A stretch of 64,000 bases of DNA from Daphnia carinata (GCF_022539665.2 NC_081337.1:718739-782738), one strand, 5' to 3'; shown: positions 41,080 through 52,337, numbered from the stretch's first letter. Notes: generated by a model not told the origin, from the letters alone. Program-made: numbers and translations.

Positions 41080-44000
41080 ATACATTATAACATGATTTTC
41101 ACAAAATATTCAACAGCCATGTAGAGAAAACTTAAACAAATCTATTGGCACCAATATTGTTGATATATCTTTAGTTTAAGGTGTTCTTAGTAATTTCAAA
41201 AATATCTCACAAAATAGAAAAATTTCAAAAATGAAGATAACAAAAATTAAACGTGGTGCCAATATGGTATAGATCCATCCACCTTTGTGTCAGCAACCCA
41301 CCGTCTTATAGCTATGCCATGGTTAACATAATCTAACAGAAAAGCCTAGCATGTCGTTTACGATATAGTCTGCTGTCCCAAACTAGCGTCACGGGAGCTT
41401 ATGTAAAAAAAACATGAAAATCCAATCACCGATTAGCCGCATATTTTCACATGATTTTCACAAGATATTCAACAGCACATGTAGAGAAAACTTAAACGAA
41501 CCTATTGATCCTAATATTATTGATATTGTAGTAGTGTGAGATATCTTTAGTGATTTGGAAATATCTCACAAAAAAGGAAAAAAAAGGAAATGGGGAAAAC
41601 GAAACTTAAAAATAGTGAGTTGACAGTATAGAACCATAGTCCTTCAGAGTGGCAATCGAACGTCTTACGACTATGCCGTGGTTAACAAAACACTGTTGAA
41701 AAGCATAACATGTCTTTTTGTATGTAGTCTGCTGTCCCAAATTAGCGTCATGGGGGCTTATGTCAAAAACATAAAAATTGCAATTACCAATTACATGCAT
41801 ATTTTCACATGATTTTTATTTAGTATTCCATACCCATATAGAGAAAACTTAAACGAATCTATCGATCCTAATATTGTTGATATTGAAGTGGTGTAAGGTA
41901 TCTTTAGTGACTTTTAAATATCTCACCAAAAAGAGAAAAATGAGGAAAGGGGGATTAAAAAAATTTAAAATAGGGATTTGGCAGTATAGAACCATTAACC
42001 TTTTAGGCTGACAATCGAACGTCTTACGACTATGCCAATGGATAACACACATCAGCTCAAAAGCATAACATGCATTAGTGTATGTAGTCTGCTGTCCCAA
42101 ATTAGCGTCACGGGAGCTTATGAAAAATACATAAGAATTACAAACAGCCATTAGATAAATATTCTCGCATGATTTTCATAAAATCCTTAACAGAAATATA
42201 AAGAAAACTAAAACGAATCCATTGATACCAGTATTGATGATAATGCTTTAGTATAAGGTGTTTTTAGTGATTTCAAAATATCTCACCAAATGGCGAAAAA
42301 TTCAAAAATAAGGAAAAAGAAATTTATATATAGTCTCCATGGAGTATAGATCCGTCAGACTTCAGGTTAGCAATCCAACATCGTACGATTATGCCATGCT
42401 GAACAAAATGATCTTGAAAAGCATAACATGTGAATTAGTACGTAGTCTGCTGTCCCAAATTAGTGTCATGGGAGCTTATGTAAAAAACATAAGAATTGCG
42501 ATCACTGATTACATTACTATTGTGACATGATTTTCACAAAATATTCAACAGCCATGTAGAAAAAACTTAAACAAATCAATTGGTACCAATATTGTTGATA
42601 TTGCTTTAGTTTCAGGTGTTCTTAGCGATTTCAAAAATATCTCACCAAATAGGAAAATTTCAAAAATGAGGATAAGAAAAATTAAATGTGGTTTCAACGC
42701 GGTATAGATCCACCACCCTTTATGTCAGCAACCCAACGTCCTACAGCTATGCCATGGTTAACATAAGCTGACAGAGAAGCAAAGCCCTTTATTTAGCATG
42801 TAGTCTGCTGTCCCAAATTAGCGTCACGGGAGCTTATGTAAAAAACATAAGACTTGCAATCACCGATTAGATGAATATTATAACATGATTTTCATAAAAT
42901 ATTCGACAGCCATGTAAAGAAAACTTTAAAGAATCTATTGAGCGTAATATTTTGATATTGTGTTAGTGTAAAGGTCATTTTTACTGATTTCAAAATATCT
43001 CACCAAAAAGGGAAAAATGAGGAAAACGAAACTTAATAATAGTGTGTTGACAGCATAGAACCAGAGCTCTTCGTGGTTGCAATCGTACGTCTTACAACTA
43101 TGCCATGGTTAACAAAACATTTTTGAAAAGCACAACATGTCTTTCTTTATGTAGTCTGCTGTCCCAAATTAGCGTCACGGGAGCTTCTGGAAAATGGATA
43201 AGAATTACAATCAGCCATTAGATAAATATTCTCACATGATTTTCATAAAATATTCAACAGCCATGTAAAGGAAACTTAAACGAATCTATTGATACCAGTA
43301 TTGATGATATTGCTTTAGTATAAGATGTACTAGGTGATTAAAACAAATCAATTGGCACCAATATTATTGATATATCTTTAGTTTAAGGTGTTCTTAGTGA
43401 TTTCAAAAATATCTCACCAAATAGGAAAATTTCAAAAACGAGAATAAAATTGATATCTTTAGTATTATTGATATATCTTTAGTTTAAGTGTTCTTATGTG
43501 GTGCCAATGCGGTATAGATCCATCAACCTTAATGTCAGTAACCCACCGTCGTACAGCTAAGCCATGGTTAACACAACTTGACAGAAAAGCTTAGCATGTC
43601 ATTTAGTATGTAGTCTTCTGTCCCAAATTAGCGTCATGGGGCCTTATGGGAAAAATATAAAAATTGCAATTACCAATTAGATGCATATTTTCACATGATT
43701 TTCATAAAATATTCATCAGCCATGTAGAGAAAACTTAAACGTATCTAATGATTATAATAATATTGATATTTTTGTAGTGCGATGTATCGTTAGTGACTTT
43801 TAAAATATCTCAAAAAAAGGAAAAATGAGGAAAATGAAACTTAAAAATAGTTTGTGGACAGTATAGAACCATTATCCTTCAGAGCGGCAATCGGACGTCT
43901 TACGACTATGCCACGGTTAACAAAATATAATTAAAAAGCATAACATGTCGTTTTGTTTGTAGTCTGCTGTCCCAAATTAGCGTCATGGGGCCTTATGTGA

Positions 44001-44471
44001 AAAACATAAAAATTGCAAATACCGATTAGATGCATATTTTCACATGATTTTCATAAAATATTTAACAGCCATGTAGAGAAAGCTTAAACGTATCTATTGA
44101 TCCTAATATTATTGATATTGTAGTAGTGTGAGGTATTTTTAGTGATTTCAAAATATCTCACAAAAATGGGAAAAATGAGGAAATGGGGAAAACGAAACTT
44201 ACAAATAGTGCCTTGACAGTATAGAACCACTAACCTTTACGGTGGCAATCGAACGTCTTACGACTATGCCATGGTTCACAGAAAATAACTAAAATGCTTA
44301 ACATTTCTTTTTTTATGTAGTCTGCTGTCCCAAATTAGCGTCACGGGAGCTTACGTAAAAAATATAAGAATTAAAATCACCCATTATATAAATATTTTCA
44401 TATGATTTTCATAAAATATTTAACAGCCATGTAGAGGAAACTTAAACGAATCTATTTATACCAGTATTGAT
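41080..44471. repeat. array of ~355-bp units, copy 2, left of BEL
   Basis: The unit landmark recurs at 41367, 41726, 42086, 42444, 42802, 43153, 43612, 43961 and 44319, with spacing 349-360 except one 459-bp unit carrying a partial duplication near 43330-43490. Each unit has the same minus-strand tRNA-like segment as copy 1. Confidence 0.85.
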
Positions 44472-44476
44472 GATAT

Positions 44477-44760
44477 TGTTCGGGAGCTCTTCTCAGTTTA
44501 AGAATGGATTTGAAGAGTCAAAGATTGACTGCAAGAGAATGTTTATTACTTCTGACAAATTCGTGTGATCGTCGATAAAGACGCTGTGACAGTGAGAGCG
44601 AAGCGATGCGCTTCACGCGGTTTATATAGAAAAAGAACAAAGGCATAGGTAGGGTAAAGGTGGCAGTCAAGAATGAAACAAAAGAAGGTAGTGAACGCGT
44701 ACTAATCACCTAGCGCTCAATAAGGGAAATAATAACAAGGTTTAGTTCTTCGCCGGAACA
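44477..44760 (-). repeat. BEL 3' LTR
   Basis: TGTTCGGG...CCGGAACA on the plus strand; identical by eye to 50444-50727. On the minus strand a purine tract (CGGGGAGGA, 44761-44769) precedes it, marking it as the 3' LTR. Confidence 0.95.
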
Positions 44761-46099
44761 TCCTCCCCGAGGCTGGTGGTTCCGGAACGGTATCGCCGGC
44801 TGAGCTGGATTCCAACAGTGCAAGAGTATCGATTCCACGACGGAACAGACCTCTTTCGAGCTGCACATCAACGACTCGAACTAGGCCGTCCGATCCCGGG
44901 AATACATTTTTGATCCGGCCGATGTTCCATTGTCCACGTCGTAGGCTCTTGTCGATTTCCAGAACGACGTCTCCTACTTTGAAATTGGGCTGCGGGTTTC
45001 TCCATTTTTTTCTTCCGGCCTGGGATTGGAGATAGACCTTCTTCCAAAGGTCCCAAAATAAATTGGCCATTCTTTGAACATATCTATAATGTTCTCTAGG
45101 TAGCGCATCGTCGAAGGTTCCGACCGGCGGGTCGGCACAACTCGGGCGATTCATAAAATCGTTGGGCGTTAAGAGACGAAAATCGTTCGGGTCGGCACTA
45201 GCTGCTGTGAGAGGGCGGCCGTTTAACAGACCGGCCACCTCGTAAAGGAGGGTACGAAGTGTTTCTTCCGCTGGATATCGCAGCTTCTGACCTTCCAAGT
45301 CGAGAGCGGCATATAGCGCCCTTTTCGCGGATCGCACAAGAGACTCGTGTGCTCCTCCAAAGTGGGGTGTCTTAGGTGGCTGGAATCGCCAGTCAATTTT
45401 CTTAGAGTTCATGAAGTCGCTGATGTGCTCGTCGGTGTACAATCTTTGAGTTTCTTTTCGCAGTTCGTGTTCAGCACCGACGAAATTGGTTCCGTTGTCG
45501 GAGTGGATTACACGAGGTTTGCCGTATAGCCCAATGAATCGTCGGAGGCTGAGAAGAAAGTCGTCCGTAGATAGCGAATTCACGAGATCTAGGTAGACAG
45601 CTCTGGTAACGAGACAGGTAAATAGGACAGCCCATCGTTTTGCTGTGCGATTTCGTGAGAGGCCTACTTCTAATGGCCCAAACAGATCACATGCGGTGCG
45701 AGTGAATGGGGCTGAGCCAGCTTCTAGTCGCGAATCTGGAAGTTCGGCCATGAGTTGCTCGCCTGGTTTAGCTCGTTCTCGTTGATACCGTTCGCACTCG
45801 CGTCGAATCCTCTTCACCAGTTCCCGGCCTCCAGGTATCCAGAAGTGTTGTCTAATATAGCTGATCTGGTAGTCCGTTCCGACGTGCTTGAGGTGGATGT
45901 GAAATGCTCGTACAATGGTTTTGGTGAAAATATGGTGAACGGGCAGCAGTGGCGGGTGCAGTTCTTCATAAGGCAATTTAGCTCGCCCGGCTCGGCCACC
46001 AAGTCTTAGGAGTCCATCTATCCCGATCACTGGTGCTAGGGAGAGTAAGCTAGATGTGGGTTGAAGCCATTTTCCTTTCTTCAGGCGATGTTTCTTCAC
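44717..46099 (-). CDS. BEL integrase and C-terminus
   Basis: A 460-residue frame. The zinc-binding region has HHIFTKTIVRAFHIHLKH and RRECERYQRERAKPG; the second Cys of the usual C-x2-C pair is Tyr here. The catalytic core has ACDLFGPLEVG (Asp), HSDNGTNFVG (Asp) and HFGGAHESLVRSAKRAL (Glu), the DDE triad. The C-terminal domain (FKVGDVVLEIDKSLRRGQW) is typical of BEL. The frame meets the RT/RNase H frame near 46090 through a frameshift. Confidence 0.9.
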   Translation of the reverse strand: MKKHRLKKGKWLQPTSSLLSLAPVIGIDGLLRLGGRAGRAKLPYEELHPPLLPVHHIFTKTIVRAFHIHLKHVGTDYQISYIRQHFWIPGGRELVKRIRRECERYQRERAKPGEQLMAELPDSRLEAGSAPFTRTACDLFGPLEVGLSRNRTAKRWAVLFTCLVTRAVYLDLVNSLSTDDFLLSLRRFIGLYGKPRVIHSDNGTNFVGAEHELRKETQRLYTDEHISDFMNSKKIDWRFQPPKTPHFGGAHESLVRSAKRALYAALDLEGQKLRYPAEETLRTLLYEVAGLLNGRPLTAASADPNDFRLLTPNDFMNRPSCADPPVGTFDDALPREHYRYVQRMANLFWDLWKKVYLQSQAGRKKWRNPQPNFKVGDVVLEIDKSLRRGQWNIGRIKNVFPGSDGLVRVVDVQLERGLFRRGIDTLALLESSSAGDTVPEPPASGRMFRRRTKPCYYFPY

Positions 46100-48395
46100 T
46101 AAATGCTTCAGATTGGCACCTTTTTACGAGCTCGTAAAATACTCCCTCAAGCCTGACCAAGGCTGGGATGTCTTCCACGCTGACCTTGACGTTTTCCCAA
46201 TCAAATGTGGATGTGGTGGCAGCAACCTGGTGTGATCGTACGGGTCGTATCTCCTCAACTACGGCCATCCATGGGAGATCGGCGGGCCAGTTTTCTTCGG
46301 TTTCATGGAGGAAGTTCGGCCCGTTCCACCAACGTGGAGGGAGACCTTCCTCTCCAATGGCCGAGCGTGTAGCAATGTCGGATGGGTTTGTTTTGCCCGG
46401 CACGAAACGCCATTCTTCTGGTTGAGTCAATGTTTGGATTTCTCCAACTCGGTGACTGACAAACATTTGATATTTTGACGCGGTTGCCCGAATCCAATTT
46501 CTTACAGTACTGCTGTCGGTCCAAAAGTACCGACGGTGTATGATTCGGGTGACTGCTCCTTCTACTGAACGTGCTAGACGAGCTGCTTGCAGAGCAGCGT
46601 TCAGTTCTAACTTCGGCACAGAGATAGTCCTCTTTGGGGCCAATTTGGTCACTGCTCGAACTTGTCGCACGATTGTTCGTCCATCGGAGTAAACGTTCCG
46701 AATGTAGATCACGGCGGCGTAGGCTTCTTCCGAAGCATCACCAAAGGCGTGTAGCTCCGTACGTATAATGTTCTCTTCCTCTGGGAATAAACAGCGTGGG
46801 ATGTTGAGATCATTCAGCTGTCTTAAAGCGTCAAACCATGCCTCCCACCAATCGCGGTCCTCGCTGCTTACGGGATCGTTCCACTGAAGTCCTTTGGTTC
46901 CAAGTTCCCTTAACTTGATCTTGGCCTTTACGATAACGGGAGCCGCCATTCCTTGTGGATCAAACAGACTTGCCACCTTACTTGCGATTCCGACGGGGGT
47001 GAAGTCGATGTCGTCTGTTGCGTTCACTCTGAATTTTAGCGTATCCATCTTAGGATTCCAGTAAACGCCGAGGACCTTTTCGGAGTCGTCTCTGCTGAGT
47101 GGGAGCTCGGTCAGGTCACCACTAGAGCCTACGCTTGTAGATGCTAATATTTTCAGGAAACTTGCAGAATTAGAAATCCAACGTTGGAGGTGCATATCTC
47201 CCTTTGCCAGTGTTTCTTTAACGCCTACAGCTTCTTTAATGGCTTCCTCTAGTGATGTGGCGGAGCTGAGGTAGTCATCTACATACATCTTCGTGTTGAT
47301 TGCGTCAATGACTCTTGGATCACTGCTAATGTCAGTAGCTATTCTGCGAATGGTACTAATCGCAATGAACGGCGAGCAAGTAGCACCAAATGGAAGTCGC
47401 TTCATTTCACAAACACGGACTTGTTCCTCCCCGTCCCTTTTCCATAGGAACCGAAAGTAGCGCGCGTCTTCTTTTCTCAGTCGTATTCTGCTGAACATGG
47501 CTTCTATGTCGGCTGCCCATGCGATACCACCTTCACGGAATTTAAGGATGACAGATACTAGCGGGGTTTGAAGAGCTGGACCGCTGAGGATACTGTCGTT
47601 CAAGCATTTCCCCTTGAATGGAGCGGCAGCATCAAATACGACGCGTAACTTGGGGCCCTTTCTCACACCGTGATGAGCAAGATAGTATTCCGGTGGGCCG
47701 TAATCGGTGGTCTCCAGCATCACTGCGTAGCCCTTCTCAAAGTTCCTTTCCATGGCTCTTCGGTAGTCTTGCTCAAATGCCGGATCTTCCTTAAATCTGT
47801 TCAGCAACGTAGTCAATCTCCGCTCAGCTAAAGGTCTGTTATTCGGTAAATCTGGTTCCCCGACCTTCCAAGTGATCGGAACTTCATAGCCAATGGTCAA
47901 TCTGCGCGTTCCACTTTCTAGAACATCGATAGCTTGTTTATCGATTTCGGAAACACAGTCAATTTTGTGTTCGGTCCCAAAATCTTCGGTATCGCAAAAG
48001 CGCCGCATCTGCTGCGCTAGCGCGTCACTGCCTTCTATGTCGGCAAAAACTGCGTACGTCCTCGCCATCAGGCTTTTGTAGGTATTCTTGATTACTCCTC
48101 TGACGATCCATCCCAGGCGGGTCCGGATGGCTGTTGGTTCATCCGCCTGTCCGATTCGGGATTCAATAGCCGTCATCAAATGCGCTTGATCTATACCAAG
48201 GAGGATGTCAACGCACCCACCATTGCTCTCTAATGGCAGATCTGTCAGGTAGCTCCACCGCTTCTTCAAGGTGTTCCAATCGACGAGTGGTACCGGAGTT
48301 GCAACAATTGGCATTGTTGATCCTTGGAGCAGGACGACATCGCCAGCGGGTAATCTTGCCTCGAGTTGAATGCGACGTGACGTGTATTTTCTCAA
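46050..48395 (-). CDS. BEL reverse transcriptase / RNase H
   Basis: A 781-residue frame. An N-terminal linker and late protease part lead to LLGIDQAHLM. RT runs through LRVVFDAAAPFKGKCLND, PFGATCSPF and TKMYVDDYLSSA (catalytic YVDD). A Pao-type linker follows (FDPQGMAAPVIVKAKI), then RNase H with LHAFGDASEEAYAAVIY, SVPKLELNAALQAARLA and YFWTDSSTVRNWI. It ends near 46050 by frameshift instead of passing into integrase. Confidence 0.92.
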   Translation of the reverse strand: MRKYTSRRIQLEARLPAGDVVLLQGSTMPIVATPVPLVDWNTLKKRWSYLTDLPLESNGGCVDILLGIDQAHLMTAIESRIGQADEPTAIRTRLGWIVRGVIKNTYKSLMARTYAVFADIEGSDALAQQMRRFCDTEDFGTEHKIDCVSEIDKQAIDVLESGTRRLTIGYEVPITWKVGEPDLPNNRPLAERRLTTLLNRFKEDPAFEQDYRRAMERNFEKGYAVMLETTDYGPPEYYLAHHGVRKGPKLRVVFDAAAPFKGKCLNDSILSGPALQTPLVSVILKFREGGIAWAADIEAMFSRIRLRKEDARYFRFLWKRDGEEQVRVCEMKRLPFGATCSPFIAISTIRRIATDISSDPRVIDAINTKMYVDDYLSSATSLEEAIKEAVGVKETLAKGDMHLQRWISNSASFLKILASTSVGSSGDLTELPLSRDDSEKVLGVYWNPKMDTLKFRVNATDDIDFTPVGIASKVASLFDPQGMAAPVIVKAKIKLRELGTKGLQWNDPVSSEDRDWWEAWFDALRQLNDLNIPRCLFPEEENIIRTELHAFGDASEEAYAAVIYIRNVYSDGRTIVRQVRAVTKLAPKRTISVPKLELNAALQAARLARSVEGAVTRIIHRRYFWTDSSTVRNWIRATASKYQMFVSHRVGEIQTLTQPEEWRFVPGKTNPSDIATRSAIGEEGLPPRWWNGPNFLHETEENWPADLPWMAVVEEIRPVRSHQVAATTSTFDWENVKVSVEDIPALVRLEGVFYELVKRCQSEAFSEETSPEERKMASTHI

Positions 48396-48439
48396 AACTC
48401 CACCGGCGCCTTCTACGGTGAGTGCTTGCGGAGTACCGT

Positions 48440-50332
48440 TTATTCGTAGTCTAGAAATGAATCCGTCTCGGAAAAGGGTGCTGCATCGCTACCTTCGTCG
48501 AGAAACGCGTTGGCTTTCACGATGTTCCCCTCTGCATCCAAGACATCCAGTCGAATCATTCCAACGGCAGTTTTCTTCCCCTTTGATAAGCTGGCACGGG
48601 CGGTGACAGGACGAACCGATTCGTCTTGCGACTGGTCGTGAAGTAGAATATGGTGTGTGCGTTTGCAATTAGGGATTGAACAACCTTTCTTTGACCTGCA
48701 CTCTCTGGCCGAATGTCGAGATCTAAGGCAATTGAAGCATAAACGATGTCGGATACAGAACGATAATTTATCCTTTATCGTAAGATCCTTGAAAGAATGA
48801 CAGTCGTCTAACTTGTGTGATCCTTCGCATTTGAAGCAGTAGGCGCTGCTGGGTATGCGCGGCTCTCTGTCTCTTGCTTCAGCGCTGGTCTGGTTGTTGC
48901 GGGTGTACTGTCTGTCCTTTGATTTACTCGTACCTCCATTCAGCTGATCTGCCGCTATGCTATATGCATTCTGATAGGCAGCAGCACGGGCGCAGATCCA
49001 AGTCCCGAACTGGTTAAGGTTTCGTCTTTCGAGTCCGTTGCCTCTATCAGAGTTCCAAGCCAGGCGGTCGGACAACTGGAGTTTGAGGCAAATCTTCTCA
49101 ATAATATCGGATGTGCCTGCCTCCCCTATCCTAGTGAGGTCGAAAAGGTGTGTACGCACTTTCTCTGCGTACCTCTTGAAAGAAGCGGGATCATTCTTCT
49201 GGATCTCTAGTTTGTCCAGCGCTTGAAGGTGGGCCGCTCTCATGACATCACGCCGACCGAAATTTGCCTTCAGTCTGACTAATGCCTGTATGTAGGCGGC
49301 TTCTCCTCCCCCTAGGCCATAAACGACATCTAAACAATCACCGCGTAGATGTCTCTTCAGGATGGCGAATTTCTCTCCGGCTGCCTTTGATGTGTCGTGT
49401 ACCAACGCGCGGAACAGGTCTACCCACGCAAACCATTCCAAAGATCTTCCGCTAAAATCCGGTAACTCTGCTCGAACTGATGAATGCGATCCTGCTTCCG
49501 TTCGTGTAGCTGGTCGTAAGCGGCCAACGCTATACATGTCGATCCAATCGTCTGGGGCTTCGTCCTGTAGTTGAGCTTCTCCCTCTATTCCCCACGGGCT
49601 GTGATTTTGGCACCAGCGGTTGACTCCATCGTGATTGTAGAATTCAGGAAGTGATCGGCGATCTTCATTTTCTTCTACTTGGAGCAATTGTAGAGCTCGT
49701 TCTGCTTCTTGTAGGTCCAGCTGCGCTTCGGTGGATCTCTGCTGGGCCTCTATTTGCCGTTGCGATCTGTCGGCTTCTTGTGGGTCTGACAATGAGTGTT
49801 GGCTACTGTGTACAGATAGTTGATAACGTGACTGATTACATTCACGCGAGGGATAGTTTCTGAGTTCCAGAGTGGGAAGGCCTTTGACAGATGGTGGTAG
49901 GTGTGCACGTGTGGCGAGGTAACGCTGAAGTTCTGCCTCTACTACTTTAACTTGCTGGACGTACTTAGTGTGTGCCTCATGTTGCCGGTCAAATTCTTCT
50001 GGCTCAGCTCCTTCCAATAGGCGATTGTTCACGTCACGGGCTTCATGCAACAATTCCTGTGCGTACTCCACCAGAGCTCTTACACTGCCTCTTGAATCAC
50101 CTCTTTTAATGGCGGCTGTGAATTGCGTGCACGTGTTCGTGATCTGCCTTCTAGTAGTAGTTCTCAGCCGTGTCCATTGTGTCGTTTCAGTCGTTACGGG
50201 ATTGATCGCTGCGGCTTCCGCTGCTGGTATTGAGTGGGCTAAGTTAACAGAGGGGCTTGTTGGGTGCGATCTTGCCGTCACGGCTATTCTAGCTGCTGCG
50301 TTGTTGGCGGTCAAAAAGGCTGGGTCGTCCAT
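48440..50332 (-). CDS. BEL gag and protease start
   Basis: A 630-residue frame. The N-terminal third is helical. The gag core (about residues 290-430; ELPDFSGRSLEWFAWVDLF, KFAILKRHLRGDCLDVV) is the DUF1759-type BEL capsid. Two zinc knuckles follow (CFKCEGSHKLDDCHSF, CFNCLRSRHSARECR), then the start of the protease with AFLDEGSDA. The frame stops at 48440 soon after the protease active site. Continuation in the next frame implies a one-base indel near 48460. Confidence 0.9.
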   Translation of the reverse strand: MDDPAFLTANNAAARIAVTARSHPTSPSVNLAHSIPAAEAAAINPVTTETTQWTRLRTTTRRQITNTCTQFTAAIKRGDSRGSVRALVEYAQELLHEARDVNNRLLEGAEPEEFDRQHEAHTKYVQQVKVVEAELQRYLATRAHLPPSVKGLPTLELRNYPSRECNQSRYQLSVHSSQHSLSDPQEADRSQRQIEAQQRSTEAQLDLQEAERALQLLQVEENEDRRSLPEFYNHDGVNRWCQNHSPWGIEGEAQLQDEAPDDWIDMYSVGRLRPATRTEAGSHSSVRAELPDFSGRSLEWFAWVDLFRALVHDTSKAAGEKFAILKRHLRGDCLDVVYGLGGGEAAYIQALVRLKANFGRRDVMRAAHLQALDKLEIQKNDPASFKRYAEKVRTHLFDLTRIGEAGTSDIIEKICLKLQLSDRLAWNSDRGNGLERRNLNQFGTWICARAAAYQNAYSIAADQLNGGTSKSKDRQYTRNNQTSAEARDREPRIPSSAYCFKCEGSHKLDDCHSFKDLTIKDKLSFCIRHRLCFNCLRSRHSARECRSKKGCSIPNCKRTHHILLHDQSQDESVRPVTARASLSKGKKTAVGMIRLDVLDAEGNIVKANAFLDEGSDAAPFSETDSFLDYE

Positions 50333-50443
50333 GCTGCTTGGACGTGTTGTAGTCGAGAACTATTGACTCTTCTTGCCACGAATAGAGTTTCGGTAGGCCG
50401 GACGTTCTATTCCTTACTGTGTAGCTCCGGTTCGAAGGACCAA

Positions 50444-50727
50444 TGTTCGGGAGCTCTTCTCAGTTTAAGAATGGATTTGAAGAGTCAAAGATTGACTGCA
50501 AGAGAATGTTTATTACTTCTGACAAATTCGTGTGATCGTCGATAAAGACGCTGTGACAGTGAGAGCGAAGCGATGCGCTTCACGCGGTTTATATAGAAAA
50601 AGAACAAAGGCATAGGTAGGGTAAAGGTGGCAGTCAAGAATGAAACAAAAGAAGGTAGTGAACGCGTACTAATCACCTAGCGCTCAATAAGGGAAATAAT
50701 AACAAGGTTTAGTTCTTCGCCGGAACA
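50444..50727 (-). repeat. BEL 5' LTR with TATA box
   Basis: Partner of 44477-44760. Minus-strand TATATAAA at 50588-50595 is a likely promoter. Just inside (50428-50443, minus TTGGTCCTTCGAACCGG) is a possible primer-binding site. Confidence 0.9.
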
Positions 50728-51700
50728 GATATTGCTTTAGTTTAAGATGTTCTTATTGATTTTAAAATATCTCATCAAATACGAAAAAATTCAAAAATAA
50801 GAAAATACAAGTTGTTGTATAGTTTCCATACGGTATAGAACCATTAGCCTTTTGGTTGGCAATTCAACATCTTACGATTATGCCATGGTTAGTATAAAAC
50901 TATTGAAAAGCATAACATGTCTACTTGTATGTAGTCTACTGTCCCAAATTAGCGTCACGGGGGCTTATGTAAAAAATATAAGAATTTAAATCATTGGTTA
51001 GATGAATATTGTCATATGATTTTCATAAAATATTTAACAGCCCTGTGGAGAACATTTAAACGAATCTATTAATACCAAGATTTGTTGATATTGCGTTTGT
51101 TTAAAGTGTCTTTGGCGATTGTATAAAATCTCACAAAATAAGATTAAAAATTACAAGTAATAAAAAAACATTTGCACAAGAGCCCCAACTGGTATTGAAC
51201 CACCAACCTTCGAGTTGGTGTTCCAACACCGTACGACTATGCCACTGTTGATTGATAATAGAAACACAACCTACCAACGTTATTTAGTTTATTGTCTGAT
51301 GTCCCAAATTAGTGCCATGGGAGCTTATGTAAAAAATATGAAAATTGCCATCACAGGTTAGATGAATATTGTAAGCTGGCTAAGGTGATGAAGTTTCTGA
51401 TTTATAACCGGAATTTAGGCGAACCCAGGGAAGTAATAATAATTGGAAAAATGTTAGCTTTGGATGATTAAAATGAATTAACAATCTCTCTTGAAAAAAA
51501 AAAATTTCGTATGGTTAAAAAAAGTGAGCTGAAATATATAAGCAAAGAAATACAATCAGTCACTATGTAGGGTTGAACCACCGACTTTCAAACTTGCACG
51601 CCAAAGCCTTATGACTGTGCTATGAACGTTTTGTAACTTTTGGTATACAACTTATACAAATCAATATAGTCTGCTGTCCAGATTTAGCGTCATGGGAACT
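50728..51700. repeat. array of ~355-bp units, copy 2, right of BEL
   Basis: Unit landmarks near 50933, 51293 and 51668. The unit around 51180-51245 has the best-preserved tRNA-like segment, with minus-strand A-box TGGCATAGTCG and perfect B-box GGTTCAATACC. Confidence 0.8.
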
Positions 51701-52312
51701 TATGGGAAAATAGACTAAAATCAGTCAGCAATTAAATGAATAGTATATGTCTACGTTAGTAACAAATTTTAACGCATTGTTACGAAACAGTCGACGAACA
51801 TTCTTACGGCGATATTTGGTAGGATAGGGCAAGTTAAAAACAATTTTTTTCGGTTTAAAATTTCGGACATTACGGCGTGTTTACGGGAAGTGCTTATGCT
51901 TTTTTCTCGAAAATTTGAATCACATTTATTTTTTCGTTTTTACCGTGGAACCTATAACCTATTGGCTACTTAAAGAGCGAAGTGTTTAATACAATTTTAA
52001 AAATCCATATTTTATGTTTTTGGGGTGAATTTCAATTGCAAGTTACCAGGCCTGAAAAATGAAGTCTCGTTTTGACAGCTCATTGTTTTGGTTGTTGAAA
52101 CATAAATTTCGCAATATTTTTCTATTGCACCCACTTCGGTGTCTTAAGCTATTCGATTCAGAATTAAAAACTGAATCGAATGAATAAATTAGTTTTTAAA
52201 AATAAGACTGTCCAGAATTAGTAGAAATGTCCAATGAATTAGGGTTTTTGTCCGAAATTAGCAGATCGGCTTTACACGCATTCCCCATAAGAAAGGCTGT
52301 TAGCCCAAACGC

Positions 52313-52335
52313 TGTCCCAATTCGCTCTTTTACCT
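52313..52335 (-). repeat. right 23-bp TIR of TA-element copy 2
   Basis: Exact reverse complement of 39596-39618; followed by TA. Confidence 0.9.
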
Positions 52336-52337
52336 TA

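Larger units (their letters stand above)
44477..50727 (-). mobile_element. BEL/Pao LTR retrotransposon, near-complete, recent
   Basis: It is 6,251 bp with 284-bp LTRs at 44477-44760 and 50444-50727 that read identical, and a 5-bp target duplication GATAT (44472-44476, 50728-50732). Removing it restores the host repeat unit. Minus-strand order is gag/protease, RT/RNase H, integrase. Two frame changes (~48460 and ~46090) break the polyprotein despite the young LTRs. Confidence 0.95.
39596..52335. mobile_element. TA-flanked large element, copy 2 (contains BEL element)
   Basis: Perfect 23-bp inverted ends (AGGTAAAAGAGCGAATTGG at 39596; mirror 52313-52335), flanked by TA at 39594-39595 and 52336-52337. 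Without the 6.25-kb BEL insertion it is ~6.5 kb. It has the same left arm, tRNA-like pair, unit array and right arm as copy 1, but more units. No transposase is visible. Confidence 0.75.

Noticed and set aside
41080-44471. CRISPR-like array of regularly spaced repeats
   Set aside because: Units are ~355 bp and diverge along their whole length, with no short exact repeat and unique spacers. The context is eukaryotic.
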